Shown here: positions 44,233 through 53,831 of the stretch, in pieces
Numbering within the stretch: the first letter of the stretch is position 1
Layout of the letters: each line of letters opens with the position of its first letter
Origin: Jeotgalicoccus saudimassiliensis
GTDB taxonomy: Bacteria > Bacillota > Bacilli > Staphylococcales > Salinicoccaceae
DNA: 64,000 nucleotides
NCBI RefSeq assembly: GCF_000756715.1
Contig: NZ_CCSE01000001.1
Span: forward strand, 1 to 64,000
Reading direction: 5' to 3'
Translations under genes and position numbers: made by a program
Notes under the pieces: model-generated
Seen by the model: the letters and a program-made list of their open reading frames with translations, nothing else
The model's database searches: none
What the model was told of the DNA's origin: nothing

Positions 44233-44234
44233 TT

Positions 44235-45443
44235 TTATTTACTCACTTTCTCAACTGCCGCACCGAATCTGACGAGTGCCTCATCAATTTCAGCGGCAGT
44301 AACGTTGAGCGGCGGGAGGAGCCTCACAACGTTGTGCTTCGCCGGAACGACGAGCAGTTTCTCGTCATAGCTTGCTGCAATAACGTCAGCTGCCTGTACT
44401 TCATCTTTAAACTCGACACCGATAAGCAGTCCGAGCCCTTTAAGTTCAGCAATCGCACCGGTCTTATCGGCAATCTGCTGCAGGCCTGCATTCAGCTGTT
44501 CGGCACGGGCGGCTGTGTTTTCCAGCAGGCCTGCCTCCATAATCTCATCGAAGATCACATTGCCGACGGCAGTACCCAGCGGATTTCCGCCGAGCGTCGT
44601 ACCGTGATCGCCCGAGTTAAAGTGTGCAGCGACTTTGTCCGTTGCCATAAATGCACCGAGCGGATAACCGCCGCCGAGCCCTTTGGCAAGCGTGACGATA
44701 TCCGGCTGAAGTCCGAACTGTTCAAACGAATAAAGTGTACCCGTACGGCCCATGCCGGTCTGTACTTCATCAATAATCAAAAGCAGTCCGTCGTTTTGGA
44801 GTTCTTTCAGCGTCTGAACAAATTCATCGCTCAGCGCGTTAATACCGCCTTCACCCTGTACCGTTTCAACGAGTACTGCACATGTCTGAGCTGTAACGGC
44901 TGCTTTAAGCGCGTCTGAATCGTTCAGCGGTGCGTACTTCGCGCCGGGAAGCAGCGGCTCGAAGTCTTTATGCATATCCGGCTGTCCTGTCGCAGACAGT
45001 GTCGCCATCGTACGCCCGTGGAATGAATCCGTCAGTGTAATGACTTCAAAGCAGTTTTCGCCGTTGACTTCCTTACCGTATTTACGGGCGAGCTTCAGTG
45101 CACCTTCGTTCGCTTCGGCACCGGAGTTGGCAAAGAATACTTTGGCGAGACTGCCTGCACCTTTACAGCTCACGAGTTTATCAGCAAGCTCAATCGAAGG
45201 CTTATTCCAGTAAACGTTGGAAGTATGCATCAGCGTTGCCGCCTGTTTTGATACAGCATCAACGATTTTTTCATTGGCGTGCCCTAAAATGTTCGTCGCA
45301 ATACCCGAGACAAAATCCAGATATTCCACGCCGTCATTATTTGTCAGCCAGACCCCTTTACCGGAGACGAATAATTTATCGCCGCGGTTGTAAGTATTAA
45401 ACAGCGCCGAGTTTCCGAGTTCAATCAAATCTTCAGTTGTCAT
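44235..45443 (-). CDS. argD: Acetylornithine aminotransferase
   Basis: PLP-dependent transamination of N-acetylglutamate semialdehyde with glutamate in arginine synthesis. The 402 residues are standard. NSGAEANEGALKLAR (107-121), FHGRT, IIDEVQTGMGRTG (with Asp225) and the PLP lysine Lys254 in LAKGLGGGYPLGA are all present. It is the last gene of the arg operon and overlaps argB by 4 bp. Class III paralogues include ornithine aminotransferase, but context makes ArgD the right call. Confidence 0.94.
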   Translation of the reverse strand: MTTEDLIELGNSALFNTYNRGDKLFVSGKGVWLTNNDGVEYLDFVSGIATNILGHANEKIVDAVSKQAATLMHTSNVYWNKPSIELADKLVSCKGAGSLAKVFFANSGAEANEGALKLARKYGKEVNGENCFEVITLTDSFHGRTMATLSATGQPDMHKDFEPLLPGAKYAPLNDSDALKAAVTAQTCAVLVETVQGEGGINALSDEFVQTLKELQNDGLLLIIDEVQTGMGRTGTLYSFEQFGLQPDIVTLAKGLGGGYPLGAFMATDKVAAHFNSGDHGTTLGGNPLGTAVGNVIFDEIMEAGLLENTAARAEQLNAGLQQIADKTGAIAELKGLGLLIGVEFKDEVQAADVIAASYDEKLLVVPAKHNVVRLLPPLNVTAAEIDEALVRFGAAVEKVSK

Positions 45444-46345
45444 AAAACTCTTCCTCCTTCATGCGGTATAATCATCGTGCCGATTCCGGCATCAAAAAAC
45501 AGTTCGAGCAGCAGAGAGTGTTTAATGCGCCCGTCGACAATATGAGCCTGCTTAACGCCTTTTTTAATGGCGTGTGAGCAGCATTCGACTTTCGGAATCA
45601 TCCCGTCTGAAATGATGCCGGATTCGATATGTGCATCCACTTCAGCCAGTGTCAGTTCTGACAGCAGCGTCGTTTCATCGTCCTTATCCCTGTATACCCC
45701 TTTTGTATCGGTTAAAAGAATAAATTTATCGGCACCGATGGCACCTGCAACTTCCCCTGCGACATAATCCGCATTTATATTATATGTGTCGCCGTTCATA
45801 TCCACACCGACGGGTGAGATCACGGGCACGAAATCATTGTTGATCAGCAGCGTCAGTAAAGTCGTATCGATCGTCTCGATTTCCCCGACAAGACCGATAT
45901 CAATCGTTTCAATTTCCCCGTTTTCACCCGTCTCTTCGATAAACTTCTTCTTCACTTTAATCAGATTGCCGTCCTTGCCGGAAATACCGACCGCGCTGCC
46001 GCCGATTTTATTGTAGTGCTTGACGATATCCTTGTTCACCTGTCCGGAAAGCACCATTTCAGCGACTTCCATTACCGCATCATCGGTGACGCGGAGTCCT
46101 TTTTTAAATTCCGATTCGATGCTGAGGCTGGACAGCATGTCGTTAATGAACGGCCCGCCGCCGTGTACAATCACCGGTTTAATGCCGACTGACTTCATTA
46201 GCAGGACATCCTGCATGACGGACTCTTTTAAGCTGTCGTTAACCATGGCGTTACCGCCGTACTTTAAAACGATAATATTGTTTTGAAACACGTTAATGTA
46301 TGGAAGCGCCTCGATGAGTGTATCTATTCTCTGTGTATCATTCAT
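45440..46345 (-). CDS. argB: Acetylglutamate kinase
   Basis: Phosphorylates N-acetylglutamate, the second step of the acetylated arginine pathway. A 301-residue amino-acid-kinase fold: VLKYGGNAM (about 28-36), IVHGGGPFINDML and the AIGADKFILLTDTKGVY ATP loop. It is of the longer form, and that form is often arginine-inhibited. ATG 46345 was chosen among nearby ATGs because the AGGATG site lies just upstream. It overlaps argD by 4 bp and follows argJ by 10 bp. Confidence 0.94.
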   Translation of the reverse strand: MNDTQRIDTLIEALPYINVFQNNIIVLKYGGNAMVNDSLKESVMQDVLLMKSVGIKPVIVHGGGPFINDMLSSLSIESEFKKGLRVTDDAVMEVAEMVLSGQVNKDIVKHYNKIGGSAVGISGKDGNLIKVKKKFIEETGENGEIETIDIGLVGEIETIDTTLLTLLINNDFVPVISPVGVDMNGDTYNINADYVAGEVAGAIGADKFILLTDTKGVYRDKDDETTLLSELTLAEVDAHIESGIISDGMIPKVECCSHAIKKGVKQAHIVDGRIKHSLLLELFFDAGIGTMIIPHEGGRVL

Positions 46346-46355
46346 GATTATCATC

Positions 46356-47579
46356 CTAACTTCTGTAGTCCGCATTGATTTTTACGTAATCGACCGACAT
46401 ATCGCAGGTCCATACTTCACCGGAATATTCTCCGCTATTTAAATCGATAAAGATCTCAACATCCGTGCATCCTAAAATATTGAATGCAAGTGCCTCGTCA
46501 AACGGTACGGCAAGTCCTTCGTGGCAGACGAGTACTTCGTCTTTTCCGGAAGTGAATTTAATCGTAATCGCATTCGGATCAAGCGTTTCTGCACCGCTGT
46601 TGCCGACTGCCATAATGACGCGTCCCCAGTTGGCATCCTGACCGTAGACCGCAGTTTTAACAAGGCTTGAAGTGGCAACCGTTTTTGCAACGCTGACCGC
46701 GTCGCTTTTACTGGCAGCGTTGACTACATTGACTGTTACGAACTTCGTCGCACCTTCAGCATCTCGTGCAACCATCTGGGACAGCTGTTTGCACATCTCT
46801 GTCAGCACATGTGTAAATTCATCGATATGGGACTCATCAAGCATCACTTTATTCGTCGCAGCGAGGAGCACCGTGTCATTTGTACTCGTATCACCGTCGA
46901 CTGTCATCACGTTAAAGCTGTCGTCCGCTGCCGATTTCAGTGCGGTGTTCAGTGCATCCTGCGGCAGGCCGGCATCTGTGACGATGTAGCCGAGCATCGT
47001 GCCCATATTCGGATGAATCATTCCGGCACCTTTAATAATGGCACCGAAATGAATTGTTTCACCGCCGATTTCCGTTTCAAAAGACAATTCCTTCGGCACT
47101 GTGTCCGTCGTCATAATGGCTTCTGCAGCAGCAGTTGAACCTGTTGTGCCGAGTCCGCCGACGAGTGTGTCAAGCCCCGAGTAAAACGGTGTTAGATCGA
47201 GCGGTTCACCGATAACACCTGTGGAGCTGACCAGTACTTCATGTGCTTCGATATTCAGTTTTTCAGAAAGGGCGGCAGTCATCGCCTCGACATCTTCCTC
47301 GCCATTTCGGCCGTTGCATGCATTTGCATTGCCGCTGTTGACGAGAATCGCTTTAAAGTCCGTAAAGCTTTCCAGCATCTCCATATCGTAGAGCACCGAG
47401 TGCGCTTTAACTTTATTTCTCGTAAATACACCTGTGACGGTTGCACCGTCCGGAAAATATATGAGCGCAAGATCTTTATCCTGCGCTTTAAACCCGGTAT
47501 GTATACCGTTTGCCACAACTCCGTCAACTGCACACAGCCCGCCTGTCATCACCGATAGTTTTTTCTCTGTAATATACAT
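46356..47579 (-). CDS. argJ: Bifunctional ornithine acetyltransferase/glutamate N-acetyltransferase
   Basis: Transfers acetyl from N-acetylornithine to glutamate, running arginine synthesis as a cycle. A 407-residue precursor that cuts itself into alpha and beta chains. The cleavage nucleophile is Thr194 in MIHPNMGTMLGYIVTDA; most relatives have Ala rather than Gly at 193, a small departure. NSGNANACNG (81-90) is the oxyanion-area motif. AAAGGG precedes ATG 47579. It lies between argC (15 bp away) and argB. Confidence 0.94.
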   Translation of the reverse strand: MYITEKKLSVMTGGLCAVDGVVANGIHTGFKAQDKDLALIYFPDGATVTGVFTRNKVKAHSVLYDMEMLESFTDFKAILVNSGNANACNGRNGEEDVEAMTAALSEKLNIEAHEVLVSSTGVIGEPLDLTPFYSGLDTLVGGLGTTGSTAAAEAIMTTDTVPKELSFETEIGGETIHFGAIIKGAGMIHPNMGTMLGYIVTDAGLPQDALNTALKSAADDSFNVMTVDGDTSTNDTVLLAATNKVMLDESHIDEFTHVLTEMCKQLSQMVARDAEGATKFVTVNVVNAASKSDAVSVAKTVATSSLVKTAVYGQDANWGRVIMAVGNSGAETLDPNAITIKFTSGKDEVLVCHEGLAVPFDEALAFNILGCTDVEIFIDLNSGEYSGEVWTCDMSVDYVKINADYRS

Positions 47580-47594
47580 ATTAAAAAACCCTTT

Positions 47595-48638
47595 CTAAGG
47601 CATCATGGCAATGGTATTCAGACCTGATTTCTCAGGTAAGCCAAACATGATGTTCATATTTTGTACCGCCTGTCCCGCTGCGCCTTTTCCTAAGTTGTCA
47701 ATCACCGTTAAAACGATGAGCCGGCCTGTGCGTTCGTCCAGTTGTACTGCAATCTGACAGCCGTTAGTGCCTGCGACGTGTTTCATCTGCGGCAGTTCTC
47801 CTGATTCGAGGACATGAACAAACGGTTCGTTTTCATAGGCTTTCGTATAGCTTTCGATAATATCTGTTTTTGTAATGCCGTCTTTAACAGTGGCGTATAT
47901 AGTCGAGAAGATTCCGCGTTCCGTTGGAATTAAGTGTGGTGTAAACTGCACCTGCACCGCGTTTTCCGACGAGCTGTTCAGTTCCTGCTCGATTTCCGGA
48001 ATATGACGGTGGGCGAGAGGATTGTATGCTTTGAAGTTGCCCATCAGCTCCGTCAGCAGTTTATCGACCGAGGCACTTCGCCCGGCACCGCTGACACCTG
48101 TTTTGCTGTCGATAATAATCGACTGTTCATCGACCAGCGCATCACCGACTGCAGGAAGAATGCCGAGCAGGGCGCCGGTGACGAAGCAGCCGGGATTTGC
48201 AATGTACTTCGCATCCTTAATATCATCTCTGTATTTTTCAGGCAGACCGTACACAAAATCTTTCAGTAAATTCGGTGCAGCCTGCTCAACGTTATACGTC
48301 GCCTCGTAGACATCGATATTTTTCAGGCGGAAATCCGCCCCTAAATCGATGACTTTTACATCGTATGCTGAAGCGGCTGCCGCCAGTTCCATCGAATGGC
48401 CGTGGGGCAGACAGATAAACACAACATCACTGTCGCCGAATACAGTATCCGGATTAAGTTCTGCAAATACTTTACTGTCTGTACTGCCCTTTAAAAACGG
48501 ATAGTAGCTGTCCACCTTCGTATCAACATGGCTGCGTGATGTTAAATGTACGAGTTCAACTTCGGGATGGGGAATTAAGTAACGTAAGAGCTCGCTTCCT
48601 GTGTAACCTGTTGCACCGATAATACTGACTTTGATCAT
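47595..48638 (-). CDS. argC: N-acetyl-gamma-glutamyl-phosphate reductase
   Basis: NADPH-dependent reduction of acetylglutamyl phosphate. A 347-residue protein. It has the dinucleotide loop GATGYTGSELLR at 8-19, the catalytic Cys in NPGCFVTGALLG near 147-158, and HRHIPEIEQEL with the active-site His. AGGAGGTCATTAC precedes ATG 48638. It is second in the operon, 22 bp after argF. Confidence 0.94.
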   Translation of the reverse strand: MIKVSIIGATGYTGSELLRYLIPHPEVELVHLTSRSHVDTKVDSYYPFLKGSTDSKVFAELNPDTVFGDSDVVFICLPHGHSMELAAAASAYDVKVIDLGADFRLKNIDVYEATYNVEQAAPNLLKDFVYGLPEKYRDDIKDAKYIANPGCFVTGALLGILPAVGDALVDEQSIIIDSKTGVSGAGRSASVDKLLTELMGNFKAYNPLAHRHIPEIEQELNSSSENAVQVQFTPHLIPTERGIFSTIYATVKDGITKTDIIESYTKAYENEPFVHVLESGELPQMKHVAGTNGCQIAVQLDERTGRLIVLTVIDNLGKGAAGQAVQNMNIMFGLPEKSGLNTIAMMP

Positions 48639-48660
48639 GTAATGACCTCCTGATTATTTA

Positions 48661-49668
48661 TCATTGTAAATCCGGTATAAATAAGTTGCCGTTAGTTGCC
48701 GCCATAATTGCTTTAATGGAATGCATGCGGTTTTCGCCCTGTTCAAACTGTCTTGCGTAATCTGCTTCGAACACTTCAGATGTAACTTCCATTTCTTCAA
48801 TACCGAACTCTTCGGCAACATTTTTACCGTAAACCGTATTTGTATCGTGGAATGCCGGCAGGCAGTGCATGAAGATAAACTTCTCACTGACATCTGCAAG
48901 GAGCGCCTTGTTGACCTGATAAGGTAGGAGTGTATTCACGCGTTCCTCGAAGTGTTCTTCTTCACCCATCGACACCCATACATCTGTATAAATGACGTTG
49001 GCATCTTTGACTGCTGATTTAACATCTGAAGTAATTTCCACTGTTGAGCCGGACTCTTTTGCGTATTCTTTCGCAAGGCTCACGTATGATTCTTCAGGAA
49101 ACAGTGATTCGGGTGCTGCAATCGTAACGTCGGCACCGAGCAGTGCTGCAGTTACGAGCAGTGAATTTGCCACGTTGTTACGTCCGTCGCCGGAGTAGAC
49201 AAGTTTAACGCCGTTGAAAGTACTGAACTCTTCTTTAATCGTCATAAAGTCACCGATCATCTGAGTCGGGTGCCAGTCATCTGTCAGACCGTTCCATACG
49301 GGGACGCCGGCGTGTGCTGCAAGTTCTTCAACGACTGCCTGGCTCGCACCTCTGAACTCAAGGCCGTCGAACATGCTGCCTAAAATTTTCGCAGTATCGG
49401 AAACCGATTCTTTTTTGCCGAGCTGAATATCGCCTGAACCTAAAAACTCAGGTGCAGCACCGAGATCATTTGCTGCGACTGTAAAAGCTGCACGTGTGCG
49501 CGTGGAAGATTTCTCAAACAGCAGCGCTATATTTTGTCCCTTTAAATACGTGTGGGAAATATTATTTTTCTTTAATTGTTTTAAGTGAATGGCAAAATCG
49601 ATTAAATATTCGACTTCCTTTTTGTTGAAATCACTTATTTTTAAAAAACTTTTACCTTGAAAATGCAT
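48661..49668 (-). CDS. argF: Ornithine carbamoyltransferase
   Basis: Joins carbamoyl phosphate and ornithine to citrulline. A 335-residue protein with the carbamoyl-phosphate motif [12 protein letters not shown] (about 52-63), the ornithine-loop HCLPAFHD, and [12 protein letters not shown] 49668 was preferred over TTG 49671 because GGAG lies 8-9 nt before it. It leads the operon argF-argC-argJ-argB-argD. An anabolic role is inferred from this operon; argG and argH are not here. Confidence 0.95.
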   Translation of the reverse strand: MHFQGKSFLKISDFNKKEVEYLIDFAIHLKQLKKNNISHTYLKGQNIALLFEKSSTRTRAAFTVAANDLGAAPEFLGSGDIQLGKKESVSDTAKILGSMFDGLEFRGASQAVVEELAAHAGVPVWNGLTDDWHPTQMIGDFMTIKEEFSTFNGVKLVYSGDGRNNVANSLLVTAALLGADVTIAAPESLFPEESYVSLAKEYAKESGSTVEITSDVKSAVKDANVIYTDVWVSMGEEEHFEERVNTLLPYQVNKALLADVSEKFIFMHCLPAFHDTNTVYGKNVAEEFGIEEMEVTSEVFEADYARQFEQGENRMHSIKAIMAATNGNLFIPDLQ

Positions 49669-49713
49669 CAAAACACTCCTTTTTTAGTACATTTATCTAA
49701 TTAATATTCGTTA

Positions 49714-49826
49714 AACTGTATAAATATAATTAATGGTTGTTGTATATAATATACCTGTTAAATTTAGAAATCAAGCCCTTTATCGTATAAACTTACTGCA
49801 AACTGTATATTTTTAAATTATTAATG
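49714..49826 (-). promoter_or_regulatory. argF promoter with two ArgR-box-like sequences
   Basis: On the minus strand -35 TTGATT (49769-49774), 17 bp, -10 TATTAT (49746-49751). Two related AT-rich direct repeats, AACTGTATAAATATAATTAA (49714-49733) and AACTGTATATTTTTAAATTA (49801-49820), lie 87 bp apart on either side of the promoter. Their placement fits hexameric ArgR binding with looping, but ArgR binding is inference. Confidence 0.6.
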
Positions 49827-49839
49827 AGCTGAATTAATT

Positions 49840-49892
49840 GTTGACTAATCACTGTATCAACTGTACTATGTTAATTAATACAGTTAGTACAG
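49840..49892 (+). promoter_or_regulatory. Promoter and operator of YtrA operon 2
   Basis: The -35 TTGACT (49841-49846), 17 bp, -10 TACTAT (49864-49869). GTTGAYTA...TATCAAC at 49840-49861, a 22-bp sequence nearly repeating the operon 1 operator, covers the -35 and spacer. A second inverted repeat, CTGTACTA (49861-49868) with TAGTACAG (49885-49892), straddles the -10 and start. Confidence 0.8.
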
Positions 49893-49914
49893 CAAACCGA
49901 CAGGAGGTGGATAC

Positions 49915-50295
49915 GTGTTTGATATCGATGAGAAAAGCCGCATGCCTATATACGAACAGATAACAGAGAATGTAAAACGACTGATCATGCAGGGTGTGCT
50001 GCTGCCGGATGAAAAATTGCCGTCAGTACGAAGTCTCGCTCAGGAACTTACGATTAACCCCAACACGATCCAAAAAGCTTACAGAGAATTGGAAAGGGAA
50101 GGGTATTTAATTTCCCGTCCCGGAAAAGGGAGCTTTGTGAATGATATGACAGAAACGATGAACAGAGAGCACATTAAAACGTTAACCGATGAAGTCGAAC
50201 GCCTGATCAGGGAACTGGTATTTCTGGATGTACCCGGAGTGAATTTAAAAGAGATTGTAGATAAAGCGGTACGCGAAAAGGAGGGACATGAATGA
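49915..50295 (+). CDS. GntR-family regulator, YtrA subfamily (operon 2)
   Basis: A 126-residue winged-helix repressor. It has PIYEQITENVKRLIMQGVLLPDEKLPSVRSLAQELTINPNTIQKAYRELEREGYLISRPGKGSFV, the standard GntR head, then a short helical tail of the YtrA type. GTG 49915 is preceded by CAGGAGGTGG. It is paralogous to the 24435-24803 regulator. The gene overlaps the ATPase gene by 4 bp. Confidence 0.9.
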   Translation: MFDIDEKSRMPIYEQITENVKRLIMQGVLLPDEKLPSVRSLAQELTINPNTIQKAYRELEREGYLISRPGKGSFVNDMTETMNREHIKTLTDEVERLIRELVFLDVPGVNLKEIVDKAVREKEGHE

Positions 50296-51197
50296 AGATT
50301 GAAGTGAACTCTGTGGACAAGAATTTTGGTAAAAAGAAAGCCGTCACTGCTGTGGATTTATCGGTTGCAGAAGGCACGATACACGGACTGCTCGGTTCGA
50401 ACGGAGCCGGGAAAACGACGTTAATGAAAGTGATGTCCGGTATTTATAAAGCAGACAGCGGTCAGGTTAACTACGACGGCAGACACGTTTATGAAAATCC
50501 GGATGTTAAAAGCGATGTCATCTTCATGCATGATATTCCGTTCTTCTTTAAAGGCGTGACATTAAAGAAAATGGCAAAGTTTTATAAAGCGATGTACAAA
50601 AACTGGTCGGATGAACGCTTTACCCAGCTGTCGGAGCACTTTGGCATAGAACCGGGCAGACAGCTGAATCAGCTGTCGAAGGGCATGAAGCGCCAGGCGG
50701 CATTCATTTTGGCGTTCTCGGCAAGACCGAAAGTAATGCTGCTCGATGAACCGTTCGACGGTCTGGACCCGATTATGCGCAAGCAGATTAAAAATATTCT
50801 GATGCAGGACATCGCCAATCACGGTATGACTGTCGTCGCATCGAGCCACAACTTACGTGAGATGGAAGATCTGTGCGATGCGGTTTCGATTATGCATGGC
50901 GGCAGGATACTCTTTCATAAAGAACTGAGTGACATCAGAGGCACACACTGCAAACTGCAAATTGCCTTTAGGGAACTTCCAAAAGAGCAGTTCTTCACAG
51001 ATCTGAATGTCGTTCACCAGCATGTCAAAGGAAGAATTATTACATGTATCGTCAAAGGTGATATATCGAACCTGGAAGAGAAAGTAACAAAATATAATCC
51101 ATTAATGTACGACATACTGCCGCTCACACTGGAAGAAATATTTACTTATGAAATGGGGGAACTCGGTTATGAAATCTCAAACATCATTGTTGAATAA
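50292..51197 (+). CDS. ABC transporter ATP-binding protein (YtrA operon 2)
   Basis: A 301-residue ATPase. Walker A GSNGAGKTT is at 35-43, signature LSKGM, Walker B MLLDEPFDGLDP, and H-loop SSHNLRE. A C-terminal accessory segment of about 80 residues begins after residue 215. It overlaps its regulator by 4 bp and the permease by 29 bp. With the 24-kb operon it forms a pair of YtrA-type systems in this window. Confidence 0.91.
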   Translation: MKIEVNSVDKNFGKKKAVTAVDLSVAEGTIHGLLGSNGAGKTTLMKVMSGIYKADSGQVNYDGRHVYENPDVKSDVIFMHDIPFFFKGVTLKKMAKFYKAMYKNWSDERFTQLSEHFGIEPGRQLNQLSKGMKRQAAFILAFSARPKVMLLDEPFDGLDPIMRKQIKNILMQDIANHGMTVVASSHNLREMEDLCDAVSIMHGGRILFHKELSDIRGTHCKLQIAFRELPKEQFFTDLNVVHQHVKGRIITCIVKGDISNLEEKVTKYNPLMYDILPLTLEEIFTYEMGELGYEISNIIVE

Positions 51198-53151
51198 AAC
51201 ATTACTCTCCCATTTCAGCGGAACAGTATTCTGGCTGACAGTCGTCTTTATGGCACTGAACATTATTGCGCTGCCGGTATCGATATGGATAGTGACTTAT
51301 GATCCGATGGCAGCCCCGGATGCGGTCCGGCAAAATGCAGCTGATGTTTTATTCCAGCTGTCGGCCGGTCAGCTGATTATCGGAATGATTTTCACAGTGT
51401 TTTTAGCGATGTTTATACTGAATTATTTAAACGATGAAGGCTCATCGGACTTTATGCACGGGCTGCCGGTTAAAAGAACAGCAATGCTGATACATGCACT
51501 AATTACAGGATTCACTGCAATTGTCGCGCCTCTTGTGATTACAGCGCTGCTATTAATAGCAGAACGTATGATTTTCATACCTGAAATTACAATGACGGAC
51601 ATAGGCAAATGGTTCCTGTATGCTCTGTTTGTCCACTGTGTAATATTTTCAATCGCAGTTTTTGCAGGGTTTTTAGTCAACGGACTGTTTCTGCACATGC
51701 AGATCATTACGTTGATCGTATTTCTGCCTCTCGCATTATGGGGACTGACTTATGTCACTGCTTCAATTCTATACGATGGTATTCCAACTGAGTTTTTTGT
51801 TAACTCGGAGCCGGTACTGAATGCGACATTCCCTTATATTGCAGTAATGCAGCTGTATGAAGGCATCAGCATTTTAAAAAGTACCATCTGGGGTATTACA
51901 GCCATTGTGCTGATTGCATTAAGTTTTGTACTGTACAAAGCGCGCCGCAATGAAAATGTCACGCATACCTTTAATTTCAAATGGCTGAGAGCGCTGCTCG
52001 TTGCGGTAACTACAATTACAGGCATGCTTGCTATTGGTGCCGGCATTTCAATGTTCCTTGCAGCATCAGCCGCGGTCACTGTCATCGGCTTTATTATTGG
52101 CGGAGTCATCAGTTACATTATTATTGAAATGCTGTTCCAGCGTAATGCACGAATCCAGCTGGAATGGAAATCTGTATTAACAACACTCTTTATTATTATC
52201 GTATTCTGGGGGATCTTTCTGTTCGGCTGGAACAGATACGTCAACTTCGTACCTGCTGCGGATGAAGTAGACAGTGTGTATATTTCAACAGTATACTCAA
52301 ATGATAATCCGGAAATGACAGCGGAAAATTTCAAAGAAGGTTATCTGCTTCACAGCGATAAAAATACAATTCAGACTGTAATAAAAGTCCATGAGATTAC
52401 AATTGAAGAAAAAGAACGTCCGGGTGTCGATTACATGGGTGAGAACGGCAATATAGAGATCACTTATAAAATGACGGACGGCAGTTTTGTATCGAGAGAG
52501 TTTGATACGATTAAAGCTGATTCACAGGCAATCGCGTCTGTATCGGAAATAAATTCAGCAGAGTACGATGTGCACTCGGATATACTTGCCAATCTGAAAG
52601 AAGACAGTGAATTCACTCTTGCACTCGGTATGAATGATGTCAGAGAGGGTGATGACCTGACGGCGGAATATCAGGAGGAACTCGGGACATTAAAAACATA
52701 CAGACCGGATATTGTGAACAATACCGGACGAGTCAGTGTCGAGCTGTACTTCCATAACGATGGTGCATTCAGCGGCAGCTACGTCTACGGTGAAAGTTCT
52801 ATTTACAATAAGGCAATAATGGATGCGGTACGCGCCGACTACTTCAACTATACGGACATACTTGATATAGATGAAACGTCAGCGATGTATACAGCGGAGC
52901 TCAGCGATGAGCAGATGTACACATTTTTCGAAGACTTTAAAACGATGCCGATTTACGATCTGGCTGATGAATACGAGCTCGGGGAAATTCATGAGTCAAA
53001 CGGCGGCACAAAAGATATGATAGACCATATAAATGAAGAAGGACTTAATCCACAAGGAAATAAACTGCTGATATACAGCTATCCGTACTTTGGCGGACCA
53101 ATGCACGAAACACCGGCCGGAATAGACTTCAGCATTTTGGCAATACAATAA
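51169..53151 (+). CDS. Large ABC transporter permease with extracellular domain (YtrA operon 2)
   Basis: A 660-residue membrane protein. About eleven hydrophobic segments occur in the first 370 residues, including LSHFSGTVFWLTVVFMALNI and the segment pair near 310-360. Residues about 375-660 are hydrophilic, acidic and beta-rich, consistent with a large extracellular domain. ATG 51169 was chosen because GGGGGAACTC lies 8 nt upstream. This is much larger than the 233-residue operon 1 permease, so the two are not direct copies. It is probably a wall-stress or antimicrobial-peptide responder; the substrate is unknown. Confidence 0.82.
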   Translation: MKSQTSLLNKTLLSHFSGTVFWLTVVFMALNIIALPVSIWIVTYDPMAAPDAVRQNAADVLFQLSAGQLIIGMIFTVFLAMFILNYLNDEGSSDFMHGLPVKRTAMLIHALITGFTAIVAPLVITALLLIAERMIFIPEITMTDIGKWFLYALFVHCVIFSIAVFAGFLVNGLFLHMQIITLIVFLPLALWGLTYVTASILYDGIPTEFFVNSEPVLNATFPYIAVMQLYEGISILKSTIWGITAIVLIALSFVLYKARRNENVTHTFNFKWLRALLVAVTTITGMLAIGAGISMFLAASAAVTVIGFIIGGVISYIIIEMLFQRNARIQLEWKSVLTTLFIIIVFWGIFLFGWNRYVNFVPAADEVDSVYISTVYSNDNPEMTAENFKEGYLLHSDKNTIQTVIKVHEITIEEKERPGVDYMGENGNIEITYKMTDGSFVSREFDTIKADSQAIASVSEINSAEYDVHSDILANLKEDSEFTLALGMNDVREGDDLTAEYQEELGTLKTYRPDIVNNTGRVSVELYFHNDGAFSGSYVYGESSIYNKAIMDAVRADYFNYTDILDIDETSAMYTAELSDEQMYTFFEDFKTMPIYDLADEYELGEIHESNGGTKDMIDHINEEGLNPQGNKLLIYSYPYFGGPMHETPAGIDFSILAIQ

Positions 53152-53163
53152 AATATAAGAAAA

Positions 53164-53218
53164 AGTTATAGAGATAGGTAAAATTAATGCCTATCTCTAT
53201 ACTTTTGTTTTCTTTTTT
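53164..53218 (+). terminator. Terminator of YtrA operon 2
   Basis: AGTTATAGAGATAGG pairs with CCTATCTCTATACTT, followed by a T-rich stretch. Confidence 0.82.
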
Positions 53219-53248
53219 TTGTATAATTATCTGTAGGAGATGAATGCC

Positions 53249-53785
53249 ATGAAAACTAAGTATCTGGATAAGAAAAAATGGCGGCGGCTGGTGCGCTCAA
53301 AATATGATGAAATAATCATTACCATCAATGGTGAGAGATTTCTTGCCGGTATGATTCATATGCATAAAGTCCGTGAACCGTTAAGCGTTCCCGTGGTCGG
53401 GGAAGATACATTAGTCGTGGCCAACAATTTCAAATGGATGCAGCTCCTGCCTGAAAAACGCAATTACAGTATCACTGTCATGTACGATGAAAGATGGCAG
53501 GAAATTCAATATTACTTTGACATAAACTATTCCCATACGCTCGAGCTCGGTAAAGCGAGACGCCAGGATTTATATCTTGATGTGCTGGTACTGCCGGACG
53601 GCCGTTATGAGCTCGTAGATGAAGAGGACATAAAACGCGCCTTCAAAAAAGGAGTTATCAATGCGAAAGAAAAAGAATTTGCATATCAGACCGCGCGTGA
53701 ATTAATGGACGAAATCGATAAGGATTTTAATCAGTTTAAAACACTTGCGGCAGCGTGCCTGAAAGAACTTAAAAAATTAATGTAG
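53249..53785 (+). CDS. DUF402 domain protein
   Basis: A 178-residue basic protein. The DUF402 part (about 60-160) holds QEIQYYFDINYSHTLELGKARRQDLYLDVLVLPDGRYELVDEEDIKRA. Relatives such as a staphylococcal DUF402 protein act as nucleotide phosphatases, with conserved Asp, Tyr and Lys in this region. I chose ATG 53249, since GTAGGAG lies 9 nt upstream, while ATG 53240 is too close to it. It is alone between an ABC operon and a LysR gene. Activity here is inference. Confidence 0.75.
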   Translation: MKTKYLDKKKWRRLVRSKYDEIIITINGERFLAGMIHMHKVREPLSVPVVGEDTLVVANNFKWMQLLPEKRNYSITVMYDERWQEIQYYFDINYSHTLELGKARRQDLYLDVLVLPDGRYELVDEEDIKRAFKKGVINAKEKEFAYQTARELMDEIDKDFNQFKTLAAACLKELKKLM

Positions 53786-53831
53786 AGCCATCCGGACTGT
53801 TAAGGATGGCTTATTCAATGGAGGTATTGTC

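Noticed and set aside
44124-44918. Open frame antisense to argD
   Set aside because: It lies opposite a clear argD gene and starts inside repeat array E; it has no ribosome site.
47241-47558. Frame opposite argJ
   Set aside because: It is antisense to a well-supported gene and carries no family signal.
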